Positions 25,930 to 34,696 of a stretch of DNA of 64,000 nucleotides are shown here, piece by piece. Source of the DNA: Effusibacillus consociatus (lineage in GTDB: Bacteria > Bacillota > Bacilli > Tumebacillales > Effusibacillaceae); contig NZ_JBHSHC010000119.1 in NCBI RefSeq assembly GCF_042652925.1, positions 1 to 64,000 of the forward strand, written 5' to 3'. Within the stretch, counting starts at the first letter, position 1. Every line of letters starts with the position of its first letter. A program made the position numbers and the translations under genes. The notes under the pieces are model-generated. The model saw only the letters and a list, made by a program, of their open reading frames with translations, did no database searches and had not been told where the DNA came from.

Positions 25930-26997
25930 ATGCAGGAACGGTTAGTCAAGCTCCGTAAACAGCTTGCCCAGCAACCGTGTGACGGAATGTTGATTGTTAA
26001 GCCTGAGAACAGACGGTACATCAGTGGGTTTACAGGGTCAGCCGGTTACTTGTTAATTACCGGGAAGGATGCCATATTAATTACTGACTTCCGGTACACC
26101 GAGCAGGCACAGGAGCAGGCTCCCCATTTTGAAGTGGTAAAACACGGCTCCTCTGCTCACGAAACGATCCTTGCCCATTTGAACAGGTTAGGTATCAAAC
26201 GCTTGGGTTTTGAAAAAGATTATCTTACATATGCAATCTACTCCACATTTCAGGAGAAATTCGCGCCCATCGAACTGGTTCCGCTTGAAGGAATCGTGGA
26301 AAAACTCCGGGCGGTGAAAGATGAGCATGAGATTGCAATCATTCGCAAGGCTGCTGAAATTGCGGATGCAGCTTTTTCCCATATCACCGGTTTTTTAAAA
26401 CCGGGAATTACGGAACTGGACGTAGCTGTAGAGCTGGAGTTTTTCATGCGGAAACTCGGTGCCAAAAGCTCTTCATTTGACATCATCGTGGCGTCCGGTG
26501 CTCGGTCCAGTTTACCGCATGGCGTGGCTACGGATAAGGTGTTGGAAAAAGGGGATTTTGTCAAATTGGACTTTGGTGCGTTGTACCAAGGATATTGCTC
26601 TGATATCACGCGAACCGTCGTGCTGGGGGAACCGAGTGACAAACAGCGGGAAATATACAACATCGTAGCAGAAGCTCAATTGTATGCTCTGGAGCACTTG
26701 AAGGCAGGCATGACCGGGAAGGAAGCGGATGCTTTGGCCAGGGAGATCATAAAAAACAAGGGATACGGGGATCACTTCGGCCATGGTTTAGGTCACGGAA
26801 TCGGGCTTTATATACATGAAGAACCGCGGTTATCTTCACTTTCGAACGATGTATTGGAGCCGGGAATGGTGGTGACTGTTGAACCGGGCATCTATGTGGC
26901 CGGTTTTGGCGGAGTTCGAATTGAAGACGACGTTGTGATTACCGAATCGGGAATTGAGATTTTAACCAGTTCTATCAAGGACTTGTTAATACTTTAA
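25930..26997 (+). CDS. Xaa-Pro aminopeptidase/dipeptidase (M24B, YqhT-like)
   Basis: 355 residues: creatinase-like N-domain, then pita-bread catalytic domain. Metal ligands visible as Asp in KLDFGALYQGYCSDITRT (two Asp), His in HGLGHGIGLYIHEE, Glu in TVEPGIY and Glu in VRIEDDV. Cleaves the residue before Pro in peptides. Genes of this type sit in front of efp throughout Bacillales. AAGAAGGTT is the ribosome site. Confidence 0.93.
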   Translation: MQERLVKLRKQLAQQPCDGMLIVKPENRRYISGFTGSAGYLLITGKDAILITDFRYTEQAQEQAPHFEVVKHGSSAHETILAHLNRLGIKRLGFEKDYLTYAIYSTFQEKFAPIELVPLEGIVEKLRAVKDEHEIAIIRKAAEIADAAFSHITGFLKPGITELDVAVELEFFMRKLGAKSSSFDIIVASGARSSLPHGVATDKVLEKGDFVKLDFGALYQGYCSDITRTVVLGEPSDKQREIYNIVAEAQLYALEHLKAGMTGKEADALAREIIKNKGYGDHFGHGLGHGIGLYIHEEPRLSSLSNDVLEPGMVVTVEPGIYVAGFGGVRIEDDVVITESGIEILTSSIKDLLIL

Positions 26998-27034
26998 TAC
27001 TTCAGGCACTCATCAGTAGGAGGGAATTAACTAA

Positions 27035-27592
27035 ATGATTTCAAGTAATGATTTTCGTCCGGGAGTTACGATCGAATATGACGGCGCCATTTGGAAGGTG
27101 ATCGAATTCCTCCACGTAAAACCGGGTAAAGGTGCTGCCTTTGTTCGTACCAAATTGAAAAATGTAAGAACCGGTGCAGTAAAAGAAATGACTTTCAATG
27201 CAGGTGAGAAAGTTCCGCGTGCCCGAATTGAAACCCGTGAAATGCAATATCTGTACAACGATGGGGAAAACTACACCTTCATGGATACCGAAACATTTGA
27301 ACAGATTCAGATTCCTGCAAGCCAACTGGAATACGAACTGCAATTCCTGAAGGAAAACATGAACTGCTTTGTTATGATGTACGAAGGAGCAGCCATCGGG
27401 ATCGAGATTCCGAATACCGTTGAACTGGAAGTGGTGGAAACAGATCCCGGTATTCGGGGCAATACTGCAACTGGCGGATCCAAGCCGGCCAAATTGGAGA
27501 CTGGCTATGTGGTTCAAGTTCCGTTCTTCATTGAAGTGGGAGACAAGTTAATTATCGATACCCGTTCCGGTGAATATGTTTCCCGTGCTTAG
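27035..27592 (+). CDS. efp: Translation elongation factor P
   Basis: 185 residues, exact family length, three beta domains. N-terminal MISSNDFRPGVTIEYDG; the loop residue modified in some species lies in KPGKGAAFVR (Lys32), the Firmicute Lys type. Rescues ribosomes stalled at polyproline; SpoIIIA or pilus proteins in this window do not look especially Pro-rich. GGAGGGAAT precedes the ATG. Own terminator follows. Confidence 0.97.
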   Translation: MISSNDFRPGVTIEYDGAIWKVIEFLHVKPGKGAAFVRTKLKNVRTGAVKEMTFNAGEKVPRARIETREMQYLYNDGENYTFMDTETFEQIQIPASQLEYELQFLKENMNCFVMMYEGAAIGIEIPNTVELEVVETDPGIRGNTATGGSKPAKLETGYVVQVPFFIEVGDKLIIDTRSGEYVSRA

Positions 27593-27599
27593 TACCATT

Positions 27600-27630
27600 A
27601 AACCGCACTTTTGACAGTGCGGTTTTTTTG
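27600..27630 (+). terminator. efp terminator
   Basis: Stem AAACCGCACT/AGTGCGGTTT, loop TTTGAC, then seven T. Confidence 0.9.
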
Positions 27631-27710
27631 TTCTAGCTTGTCTGCTGCCCACATACATTTTCCTAGTGAAGAAGTCTGTCCGTTGGGATCAAGGGATGAG
27701 GTGTGGGGCA

Positions 27711-27983
27711 ATGTTTGACGTTGAGGACAAGTTGGTATTGGGAATGGCAGGGCTTCGGCTTCTATCCGGCAGCATCGAAATCATAGCTGCTCTGCTAATG
27801 CTGTATTACGGGACAATCGAGCGAGCGGTCACGGTGAATGCGTTTCTTTCCCTTGTTGGACCCATCGTTTTGATTTTAGTGACAACGATTGGACTCATCG
27901 GGCTGGCCGATAAACTGGATTTCACGAAAATGGTACTTGTCATGTGCGGCGTCGCTTTGATTCTGTACGGAGTCCGGTCGTGA
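27711..27983 (+). CDS. yqhV: YqhV family membrane protein (DUF2619)
   Basis: 90 residues with three hydrophobic helices (LRLLSGSIEIIAALLML, VNAFLSLVGPIVLILVTTIGLIGLA, MVLVMCGVALILYG), resembling B. subtilis YqhV, and lying like it between efp and spoIIIAA. The ATG is chosen for GAGGTGTGGGGCA upstream; a longer frame adds 15 unlikely residues. Function unknown. A hairpin repeat follows directly after the stop. Confidence 0.85.
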   Translation: MFDVEDKLVLGMAGLRLLSGSIEIIAALLMLYYGTIERAVTVNAFLSLVGPIVLILVTTIGLIGLADKLDFTKMVLVMCGVALILYGVRS

Positions 27984-27994
27984 TACCTGATTCC

Positions 27995-28079
27995 GGGTCC
28001 ATTCTCAAGGCACTCGGAATAAACTTCGAAGTTGTACGTCACTTTAATGGGTGTTGTACATACCGTCACTTTGATGGGG
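27995..28079 (+). repeat. Interspersed hairpin repeat, copy B with extra right arm
   Basis: GGGTCCATTCTCAAGGCACTCGGAATAAACTTCGAAG ... (centre and arms shared with copies A and C, quoted in pieces: ACTCGGAATA, ACTTCGAAG, TCACTTTAATGGG). A second right arm GTCACTTTGATGGGG follows at 28064-28079, suggesting a partial duplication. The left arm is the most diverged of the three. Confidence 0.6.
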
Positions 28080-28119
28080 TGATACTAGTGAGGGACAACG
28101 GACTGAAAGGAGAACAGGT

Positions 28120-28563
28120 ATGCACCAGTTAAAAGAACGCATGGCGTATATAAAAGGGTTGACCTCAGGGCTTGATGTGAACCGGAATACTCCGGAAGGC
28201 CGCGTACTGCTTGAAATAATAGACTTGATGGACGCTGTCATACATTCAGTTGACAGGCTGAATATCCATCAAGAAGATTTGGAAGAGTATGTCAGTGCAA
28301 TCGACGAGGATCTCACTGATTTGGAAAACGATTTTTATGGCGAGTACGACGATGAGGATATAGACGTGTATGAGGTTTACGAAGATGAGGATGGAGAGCA
28401 AGACGACGATATTGAGTACTTGGAAATGGAATGTCCGAACTGCCAGGAAACAGTGTTTGTAGATTGCACCGTGTTTGATGATGACGACGTTGTGGAAGTT
28501 TTATGTCCGGAATGCCACGAAACGATTTTGGTGAATGACGACAGCCCGGTTACCACCTCATAG
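28120..28563 (+). CDS. CD1247-type N-terminal domain protein with acidic linker and zinc ribbon
   Basis: 147 residues. N-terminal helical domain (MHQLKERMAYIKGLTSGLDV ... LLEIIDLMDAVIHSVDRL) as in CD1247-like proteins, a very acidic middle (Asp/Glu-rich, residues about 65-100), then a C-terminal CPNC ... CPEC zinc ribbon. It occurs in spore formers; function unknown, the ribbon suggests binding to nucleic acid or a partner protein. GAAAGGAGA precedes the ATG. Terminator downstream separates it from spoIIIA. Confidence 0.78.
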   Translation: MHQLKERMAYIKGLTSGLDVNRNTPEGRVLLEIIDLMDAVIHSVDRLNIHQEDLEEYVSAIDEDLTDLENDFYGEYDDEDIDVYEVYEDEDGEQDDDIEYLEMECPNCQETVFVDCTVFDDDDVVEVLCPECHETILVNDDSPVTTS

Positions 28564-28581
28564 AAGTTGTGTTTGTGCCAG

Positions 28582-28620
28582 CCCTCCCTGGGATTGGGGA
28601 GGGTTATTTTTATTGCTTTT
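28582..28620 (+). terminator. Terminator before spoIIIA
   Basis: CCCTCCC/GGGAGGG stem with an 8-base loop, then TTATTTTTATTGCTTTTT. Confidence 0.75.
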
Positions 28621-28681
28621 TCTAAACTACGAAAATAGCAAATTGCAAACTGAGAATCTCGTATTTTTTTGGTCCAAGCCG

Positions 28682-28711
28682 GTATAAACGAACAAGCCGG
28701 TCCATATGTAT
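28682..28711 (+). promoter_or_regulatory. Possible SigE promoter of spoIIIA
   Basis: GTATAAA followed after 14 bases by CATATGTAT, a loose fit to the SigE pattern (-35 with ATA, -10 CATACA-T). In B. subtilis spoIIIA is SigE-dependent in the mother cell, so the position is right. Confidence 0.35.
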
Positions 28712-28744
28712 GGAATATCTACTTGTGGACGAGGAGGGGGTACC

Positions 28745-29770
28745 ATGCTTCCCACGGCTTCACGCAACCAAATCGAAACTGCGATTCGTCAACAAATCCT
28801 GCCTGTGCTTGCTCCCGCCATTCGGAGCATCATTAGCCGCACTCCGCCATCTGTGCAGTTCAGCTTGGAAGAAATTCGAATCCGTCTTGGGAAACCGCTG
28901 CAGGTATATACCCACCAGGGGGACTATTACTTGGATCCGCAAGGTCAACCTTTCCGGTTTCTGCCTAAAGCCTACTGCGTCTCCGAAGAGGATGTGGCGC
29001 AAACTCTGCAGCTTCTCACGCGCTCTTCTCTCTATGCTCTGGAAGAAGAATTGCGGCGTGGATTTCTGACGATTGCCGGGGGGCACCGGGTTGGATTGGC
29101 TGGCCGGACGATTTTGTCGGCCGAAGGATTCGTTCAAACCATGAAGGACATTACGAATTTGAATATCCGGGTGGCCCGCCAAGTTCAGGGGGTTGCCGAT
29201 CCTGTCAAAGAATATCTGATGAACCCGTCGGGCTATAAGCTTTACAACACCCTCATCATTTCGCCGCCGCAATGTGGAAAAACGACTCTCCTCCGCGACC
29301 TGGCCCGTCAAATCAGCGATGGGTCCCTTCACCCCAAGATGAAGGGATTAAAGGTCGGAATCGTGGATGAACGATCCGAATTGGCAGGATGTGTAAACGG
29401 GGTTCCTCAACACAGTGTTGGATCTCGAACAGATGTATTGGACGGATGCCCCAAGGCCCAAGGGATGTTAATGATGATCCGGTCCATGTCTCCGCATGTG
29501 TTAATAACGGATGAGATAGGGCGGGAAGAAGACCGCGATGCGATCCAGGAAGCGGTTCATGCAGGGGTTCATGTAATCGCCTCCGCACACGGCTATAATC
29601 TGGCAGAAATCAAAAATCGCCCTGCGATTCAATCCCTCTTTGAAGCAAAAGTGTTTTCCCGTTTCCTGGTTCTGTCCCGGAGAAACGGACCCGTCACGCT
29701 GGAAGGGGTTTATGACAAGAACGGACAGCGTCTGTATCAAAGAGAGGGTCGATCCGAATGGTCAAATTGA
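28745..29770 (+). CDS. spoIIIAA: Stage III sporulation protein AA, ATPase
   Basis: 341 residues, a secretion-type ATPase that drives the SpoIIIA-SpoIIQ channel from the mother cell. Walker A is IISPPQCGKTTLL, an unusual form typical for SpoIIIAA, and Walker B is HVLITDEIGREED. The ATG is chosen for GAGGAGGGGG upstream. The stop overlaps spoIIIAB by 13 bases. First of eight genes in strict order AA-AH. Confidence 0.95.
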   Translation: MLPTASRNQIETAIRQQILPVLAPAIRSIISRTPPSVQFSLEEIRIRLGKPLQVYTHQGDYYLDPQGQPFRFLPKAYCVSEEDVAQTLQLLTRSSLYALEEELRRGFLTIAGGHRVGLAGRTILSAEGFVQTMKDITNLNIRVARQVQGVADPVKEYLMNPSGYKLYNTLIISPPQCGKTTLLRDLARQISDGSLHPKMKGLKVGIVDERSELAGCVNGVPQHSVGSRTDVLDGCPKAQGMLMMIRSMSPHVLITDEIGREEDRDAIQEAVHAGVHVIASAHGYNLAEIKNRPAIQSLFEAKVFSRFLVLSRRNGPVTLEGVYDKNGQRLYQREGRSEWSN

Positions 29771-30276
29771 TTGGTTCCGTGCTGTTCGTTATGGCCACAA
29801 CCGGTCTGGGATTGTGGAAAGCGGCTTCCTATTCGGAACGAACAAAAGAACTGCACCAACTGATTACAGCCCTGCAAATGCTGGAAACCGAAATCTCCTA
29901 CGGGGCGACGCCATTGCCGGAAGCTTTGACTCGAATCGGTTCCAGGATCGCCGGAAAAATCGGACTTCTGCTGTCCGACACGGGTTTCGCTTTATCACAG
30001 GGAGACGGTCGATCGGCCGGGCAGATTTTTCAGGAACAAGTGCTGCGCTGGAGCCCAAAGCTTCACCTAAAAACGGAAGACCAGGAAATCCTGTGTACCT
30101 TTGGCCATACGCTTGGGAATTCGGATCGTCTGGATCAAATCAAGCATATTCACCTGACCTGTAAAAGACTTGCTGCAGAAGAAACGACAGCCCGGGATGA
30201 GCGGGACCGGTTGGGAAAGATGTGGAAATATCTCGGCGCCTTAATGGGCTTGGCTGCCGTAATCATCATGTATTAA
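29758..30276 (+). CDS. spoIIIAB: Stage III sporulation protein AB
   Basis: 172 residues: N-terminal helix (LIGSVLFVMATTGLGLWKAA), GspF-like helical domain, and a C-terminal membrane helix (GALMGLAAVIIMY). Thought to form part of the platform under the channel. Overlaps AA by 13 bases. Confidence 0.93.
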   Translation: MVKLIGSVLFVMATTGLGLWKAASYSERTKELHQLITALQMLETEISYGATPLPEALTRIGSRIAGKIGLLLSDTGFALSQGDGRSAGQIFQEQVLRWSPKLHLKTEDQEILCTFGHTLGNSDRLDQIKHIHLTCKRLAAEETTARDERDRLGKMWKYLGALMGLAAVIIMY

Positions 30277-30293
30277 AGCAGGGGGATGGGAAA

Positions 30294-30500
30294 ATGTTTT
30301 CAGCCGCAGTCAGTACAATTTTACAAATTGCCGGGATTGGGTTTCTGGTAGCTGTTTTGCATACGGTTCTAAAATCCGCGGGAAAAGAAGAGTTTGCAAG
30401 CTGGACCACTCTTACCGGAATTGCAATTGCATTGCTGCTCGTCCTCAGCAAACTCGAAATCCTGCTGTCGGAAATCACGAGTGTATTTCGGTTCCAATAG
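30294..30500 (+). CDS. spoIIIAC: Stage III sporulation protein AC
   Basis: 68 residues with two transmembrane helices (ILQIAGIGFLVAVLHTVL and GIAIALLLVLSKLEILL), matching SpoIIIAC size and pattern. The ATG follows GGGGGATGGGAAA; upstream in-frame residues do not belong. Acts with AD as a small membrane component of the channel base. Confidence 0.95.
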   Translation: MFSAAVSTILQIAGIGFLVAVLHTVLKSAGKEEFASWTTLTGIAIALLLVLSKLEILLSEITSVFRFQ

Positions 30501-30524
30501 GAAACCTGGAGGAAGGAATCGGTC

Positions 30525-30926
30525 ATGGACATACTTCAAATTGTTGGACTTGGCCTTATCGCAACTTTTCTGATACTCACGGTAAAATGGCAATCTCCTC
30601 CCGCCGCTCTTTTGATCTCCCTATTGACCGGTGTGTTCGTATTCGTAATTTTGGTGCCTCCGATTCGAATGATTTTTGAGGAAATCCAAAGTTTGGCGAT
30701 GCAGGCCCGTGTGGATCTGAGGCTTCTGGGGGTGATTTTGAAGATCATCGCGATTGCCTACATTGCCGAATTTGGGGCCCAACTTGTCAGGGACGCGGGG
30801 GAGTCGGGATTAGCCTCGAAGATTGAGTTTGCCGGAAAGATTCTGATTTTGGTGCTTGCGATTCCCGTTGTTCGCGTGGTGATCGACACAATCATGCAGG
30901 TGATGATTCGGGGGGGAGCCGGATGA
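30525..30926 (+). CDS. spoIIIAD: Stage III sporulation protein AD
   Basis: 133 residues, three or four membrane helices (IVGLGLIATFLILTV, LISLLTGVFVFVILV, LVLAIPVVRVVIDTIM) and the motif RLLGVILKIIAIAYIAEFG typical for AD. GGAGGAA precedes the ATG. Overlaps spoIIIAE by four bases. Confidence 0.95.
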   Translation: MDILQIVGLGLIATFLILTVKWQSPPAALLISLLTGVFVFVILVPPIRMIFEEIQSLAMQARVDLRLLGVILKIIAIAYIAEFGAQLVRDAGESGLASKIEFAGKILILVLAIPVVRVVIDTIMQVMIRGGAG

Positions 30927-32095
30927 GAAAATGGCTTTTCTTCCTGATTACCGTCTTCCTTCTCACTTTTGCGGCCCCCCCGATGGGGGTCGCAGCGGAA
31001 GAAGCGCAAAAAATCGCTCCTGAAAAAAATGTGGAATCCTCTATCGATACAAGTGAGATTGACCGCTTTTGGCGAGATTTGGTGGAGCAGTATGCCGATT
31101 TTTTACCGAGTACGACCACACCGCATATTCTCGAGCTGTTGAAGGGGGAAGGGTTCTCGCTCAAGGGGGTTCTGCTCGGGATGATCAAGTTCCTTTTCTT
31201 CGAGATCTTACAGAATTCGATGTTGTTGGGAAGTATCCTGATTCTGGCGGTATTGGCCTCCTTGCTGGAAAATTTGCAGAATGCTTTCGAACGGAACGCG
31301 GTTTCCCAGGTCGGCTTCTCGGTGATCTATATCGCGCTTATCGTACTATCGGTCAATTCCTTTATGACAGCTACGGGATACGCCAAAGAAGCGATCAATA
31401 CCATGAGCGATTTTATGATGGGGAGCATTCCGCTTTTGCTTACCCTGATGGCTTCCACCGGAGCCGTTACATCAGCAGGGCTGCTCTACCCGACCGTTGT
31501 TTTTGCCGTCAACACGTTTGCAGGGCTTGTCACCAATGTGGTGCTCCCACTCATCTTCTTTTCAGCGGTCCTGTTGATGGTTTCGGAGTTCTCCAGCCGT
31601 TATAAGCTGTCCCAGTTGGGCGGGTTTCTAAGAACCACCGGGAATTGGATGTTGGGAGCCTTCTTTGCAATCTTTCTTGGCATCATGGCCGTAAAAGGGG
31701 CGATGGGGGGAGTGGCCGACGGGGTTGCCTTACGAACAGCCAAATTCGCGACATCCACTTTAATTCCGGTCGTGGGCAAGATGTTCTCCGATTCGATTGA
31801 TACCGTAGTCGGCGCTTCCATGCTCGTCAAGAATTCCATCGGCGTTGCAGGTCTGGTGGTATTGGTGCTGATTTGCACATTTCCGGCACTCAAGATTATC
31901 AGCCTTGCGATTGTGTACAGTCTGTCGGGAGCGTTGATGCAGCCGCTCGGGAATTCACCCGTGATCTCATGCCTTGCTACCATTGGGAAGACACTGTTCA
32001 TCGTGTTCTCCGCTATGGCAACCGTCGGGTTCATGTTCTTCCTCTCCATCACCATGATTTTAATGGCGGGCAACATTCAACTGATGGTGAGGTGA
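30923..32095 (+). CDS. spoIIIAE: Stage III sporulation protein AE
   Basis: 390 residues with a signal peptide (WLFFLITVFLLTFAAPPMGVAA-EE) and about seven transmembrane helices. Conserved features include LPSTTTPHILELLKGEGF and the long helices after residue 85. It is the large polytopic part of the mother-cell complex. Starts within the AD stop. Confidence 0.95.
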   Translation: MRKWLFFLITVFLLTFAAPPMGVAAEEAQKIAPEKNVESSIDTSEIDRFWRDLVEQYADFLPSTTTPHILELLKGEGFSLKGVLLGMIKFLFFEILQNSMLLGSILILAVLASLLENLQNAFERNAVSQVGFSVIYIALIVLSVNSFMTATGYAKEAINTMSDFMMGSIPLLLTLMASTGAVTSAGLLYPTVVFAVNTFAGLVTNVVLPLIFFSAVLLMVSEFSSRYKLSQLGGFLRTTGNWMLGAFFAIFLGIMAVKGAMGGVADGVALRTAKFATSTLIPVVGKMFSDSIDTVVGASMLVKNSIGVAGLVVLVLICTFPALKIISLAIVYSLSGALMQPLGNSPVISCLATIGKTLFIVFSAMATVGFMFFLSITMILMAGNIQLMVR

Positions 32096-32099
32096 AAGA

Positions 32100-32735
32100 A
32101 TGGCACTTTTATCTTCCTGGCTTTTGCAGATTGTACTGATCCTGTTGTTTGCTGTCGTAATGGATCTGGTTATTCCGACAAATGCGATGCGGAACTACGT
32201 CAGGGTGGTGATGGGACTGGTCATCATGGTCACCATGTTAAAGCCAATCTCCGCCTTGTATGACAACAAGTTCGATCTTTCCCGGATCCAATGGCCGGAA
32301 GCGGGAGCGCAATTTGCTGGTTTTGATTCCATAAAATCCAAGGCAGAGAAACTGCAGCGTGATCAAATGCGCCAAGCGCAAGAACAATTGCACATCCAGT
32401 TGGAAAAGCTGGTCAAGGAACAGGTGGAAAGCGCATATCCATTAGAAGTAACCCAGGTACAAGCCAGGTTTGCGGATCCATTGAATGAGTCCCATCCATC
32501 TCCCGAAATTACAGAATTGAGCCTGCAGGTTCGCCCAAAGGAAAACAATCGTTCCGGGAGTGAAATACAGCCGGTTCAACCGGTCAACATTCAACTTGAC
32601 AAACAACAAGAACCAGGCAAACCACAAGCGGATTCCATAGATCAAGAAAAGATTTCCAAACAGATCAAGCAAGATTTGGCATCCAGATTCCAAATTTCCG
32701 GTTCGGCAGTCTCAATCAAGTGGATGGCCGACTAA
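32100..32735 (+). CDS. spoIIIAF: Stage III sporulation protein AF
   Basis: 211 residues: two N-terminal membrane helices (LLQIVLILLFAVVMDLVI, VVMGLVIMVTMLKPI), then a soluble, Gln/Lys-rich region with a ring-building-like domain. It follows AE after four bases; RBS is in the AE end. Confidence 0.93.
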   Translation: MALLSSWLLQIVLILLFAVVMDLVIPTNAMRNYVRVVMGLVIMVTMLKPISALYDNKFDLSRIQWPEAGAQFAGFDSIKSKAEKLQRDQMRQAQEQLHIQLEKLVKEQVESAYPLEVTQVQARFADPLNESHPSPEITELSLQVRPKENNRSGSEIQPVQPVNIQLDKQQEPGKPQADSIDQEKISKQIKQDLASRFQISGSAVSIKWMAD

Positions 32736-32748
32736 GGGGGTGAGACAT

Positions 32749-33315
32749 ATGAATTTCGATTTCAATTTTCTTACTCGCATTCCCAAGTGGACATACATTC
32801 TGGCTGCACTGGGTCTGATTTTGATCCTCTTCGGATCCTTTAATTCCCCCAAGACGGTCAAGCAATCTGAGACTGCAGAAGCGACAAAGGTAGTGAACAC
32901 CGATTCTTCAACGATAAGCAGATACGAGCGTCTGTACGAAGAAAAATTGGCACAGGTTTTAAACCAGATCGATGGAGTATCGGAAGTCACCATCATGGTG
33001 AACCTGGATTCAACCGAAGAACTGGTCTTGGCCGAAAACGTGACAACCAACAGGCAAACGAATCAAGAACGGGACAAACAGGGCGGTGAGCGAATGGTTA
33101 CTACGGTTAACGAAAATAAACAACTGGTCATGATGAAAGGATCTCCCGATAACCCGGTTGTGGTAAGGACAATTAAACCTCATGTCCGCGGGGTTCTGGT
33201 AGTTGCCAAAGGGGCTCAACAACCGAGGATTGAAGCTTTGATCAAAGAATCTGTGCAGCGGGTATTGGAAGTTCCGTCGCATCGAATTTCAGTTCAACCG
33301 AAAAAATCGAATTAA
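32749..33315 (+). CDS. spoIIIAG: Stage III sporulation protein AG, channel ring
   Basis: 188 residues with one N-terminal membrane helix (WTYILAALGLILILFG) and a ring-building-motif domain (YEEKLAQVLNQIDGVSEVTIMVNL ... VRGVLVVAKGAQQPRIEALIKESVQRVL). In B. subtilis it forms a large ring between the two membranes. ATG at this position follows GGGGG by eight bases; a GTG three codons earlier overlaps that site. Confidence 0.95.
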   Translation: MNFDFNFLTRIPKWTYILAALGLILILFGSFNSPKTVKQSETAEATKVVNTDSSTISRYERLYEEKLAQVLNQIDGVSEVTIMVNLDSTEELVLAENVTTNRQTNQERDKQGGERMVTTVNENKQLVMMKGSPDNPVVVRTIKPHVRGVLVVAKGAQQPRIEALIKESVQRVLEVPSHRISVQPKKSN

Positions 33316-33339
33316 ACGATCTGAAGGAGGAAGAAACTC

Positions 33340-33885
33340 ATGGCAAAACGTCAAACGGTATGGCTTTCGACAATGATGATCCTGTCTCTAATGGTAATCG
33401 GGTATTACACGGTCGACGACACTCTCACACCGGTTCCGGCAAACACGACGGACGGCAAAAAAACTGAACAACCGTCCAAGGACAGCGGCAAAGAACAAGG
33501 CAAAACCACAGAGAATAAGGAGACCATGACGGGTGGCGACTGGTTTGTGGAGGAGGCATTGAAAAGGGAAGATGATTACTCAAGGAAAATGGAAGAGCTC
33601 CAGCATGTTCTCGCGGACAGCAAAACGACTACGGAACAAAAAGTGAAGGCGGAACAAGAACTGAATGCGCTCAAAGAATTTAACGAAAAAGCAAGCAATG
33701 CGGAAGGCAAGGTAGTGGCGGAAGGATTTGAGGAGGCGCTGATCACCAAAGGAAATGATAATCGTATCACCGTCACCGTCCAAGCAGCTCAACTGTCGAA
33801 GGAACAGGCGGCCAAGATCTATATGATCGTCAGTAAAGAATTGAACGTACCGGCTCATCAAATTGTGGTTTCGTATAAACAATAA
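33340..33885 (+). CDS. spoIIIAH: Stage III sporulation protein AH
   Basis: 181 residues: N-terminal helix (VWLSTMMILSLMVIGYYTV), Ser/Thr/Lys-rich linker and C-terminal YscJ/FliF-like ring domain (SNAEGKVVAEGFEEALITKGNDNRITVTV). It binds SpoIIQ from the forespore to build the feeding channel. GAAGGAGG precedes the ATG. Last gene of the operon. Confidence 0.96.
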   Translation: MAKRQTVWLSTMMILSLMVIGYYTVDDTLTPVPANTTDGKKTEQPSKDSGKEQGKTTENKETMTGGDWFVEEALKREDDYSRKMEELQHVLADSKTTTEQKVKAEQELNALKEFNEKASNAEGKVVAEGFEEALITKGNDNRITVTVQAAQLSKEQAAKIYMIVSKELNVPAHQIVVSYKQ

Positions 33886-33893
33886 AATACTTG

Positions 33894-33914
33894 AAAAGCA
33901 GAGATGCTTTTTTG
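33894..33914 (+). terminator. First terminator after spoIIIAH
   Basis: AAAAGCA-GAGA-TGCTTTTTT: 7-bp stem running into the T-tract. Confidence 0.7.
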
Positions 33915-33963
33915 GTCGATAGGAAATTGTAAATTTTGTCCTATCGACATAAGCGCAACTAAA

Positions 33964-34007
33964 GGCATTCACAAGTCTAAGGACTTGGTGAATGCCAAGT
34001 TTTCTTT
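33964..34007 (+). terminator. Second hairpin after spoIIIAH
   Basis: GGCATTCAC and AAGTC pair with GACTT and GTGAATGCC around TAAG (14 bp with one bulge), then AAGTTTTCTTT. Terminator-like; could also insulate accB. Confidence 0.6.
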
Positions 34008-34015
34008 AGCCAGTT

Positions 34016-34054
34016 GGGCGCCCGTTGGTTGACAAGGCGCTCTTCTTCTTTTTT
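34016..34054 (+). terminator. Third terminator-like hairpin
   Basis: GGGCGCC pairs with GGCGCTC (one G-U), loop 13 bases, followed by TTCTTCTTTTTT. Confidence 0.55.
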
Positions 34055-34121
34055 GATTGGCTCTGTTCGAGGTTGCTCTCCGCACTCCGACCGCGTGGTG
34101 TAGAAAGATTATGCAAGAATG

Positions 34122-34130
34122 TGGTATACT
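34122..34130 (+). promoter_or_regulatory. Extended -10 promoter of accBC
   Basis: TGGTATACT; no good -35 at normal spacing. 45 bases before the accB start. No FapR site recognised by eye. Confidence 0.4.
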
Positions 34131-34175
34131 TTCCAATAGTGCGTAAAGTTCACGCAGGTAAAAGGGAGGACTACG

Positions 34176-34679
34176 ATGTTCAAACTGAATGAAATTAGAG
34201 AACTTGTCCGTTTGATTGACGAAACGTCAGTAACTGAACTGAATGTGGAAGCTGCCGGAACGAAGTTGATCATAAAGAAGGAGTATGGCGCTGCAACTCC
34301 GGTTGTTGTTCAACCGGCGCCTGTACAAGCTCCTGCAGCGATTCAAGCTGCTGCACCTGCAGTCCCTGCGGCACCTGTTCAGGCTCCAGCTGTCGAAGAG
34401 ACAGCCAAGAAAGCGGTTGCACCCGCAGAAGATCCAACATTACATAAAATTGTTTCGCCGATGGTCGGAACTTTCTATCAGGCTCCGGCTCCGGATGCTG
34501 ATCCCTATGTTGGCGTAGGTTCCAAAGTTACCGAAAAAACGGTTGTATGTATCGTTGAGGCAATGAAATTAATGAACGAAATCGAAGCGGACGTACGCGG
34601 AGAAATTGTGGCGGTACTTGTAGAGAACGGACAACTGGTTGAATACGGCCAGCCGCTGTTCCTTGTGAAACCTGAGTAA
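34176..34679 (+). CDS. accB: Biotin carboxyl carrier protein of acetyl-CoA carboxylase
   Basis: 167 residues. Short N-terminal domain, a Pro/Ala/Val-rich flexible linker (about residues 45-90), and the biotinyl domain with EAMKLMNEIEAD, whose Lys is biotinylated. Carries the carboxyl group in malonyl-CoA synthesis. GGGAGGAC precedes the ATG. The stop overlaps the possible upstream ATG of accC. Confidence 0.96.
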   Translation: MFKLNEIRELVRLIDETSVTELNVEAAGTKLIIKKEYGAATPVVVQPAPVQAPAAIQAAAPAVPAAPVQAPAVEETAKKAVAPAEDPTLHKIVSPMVGTFYQAPAPDADPYVGVGSKVTEKTVVCIVEAMKLMNEIEADVRGEIVAVLVENGQLVEYGQPLFLVKPE

Positions 34680-34696
34680 TGCGGGGGGCAGCTATC

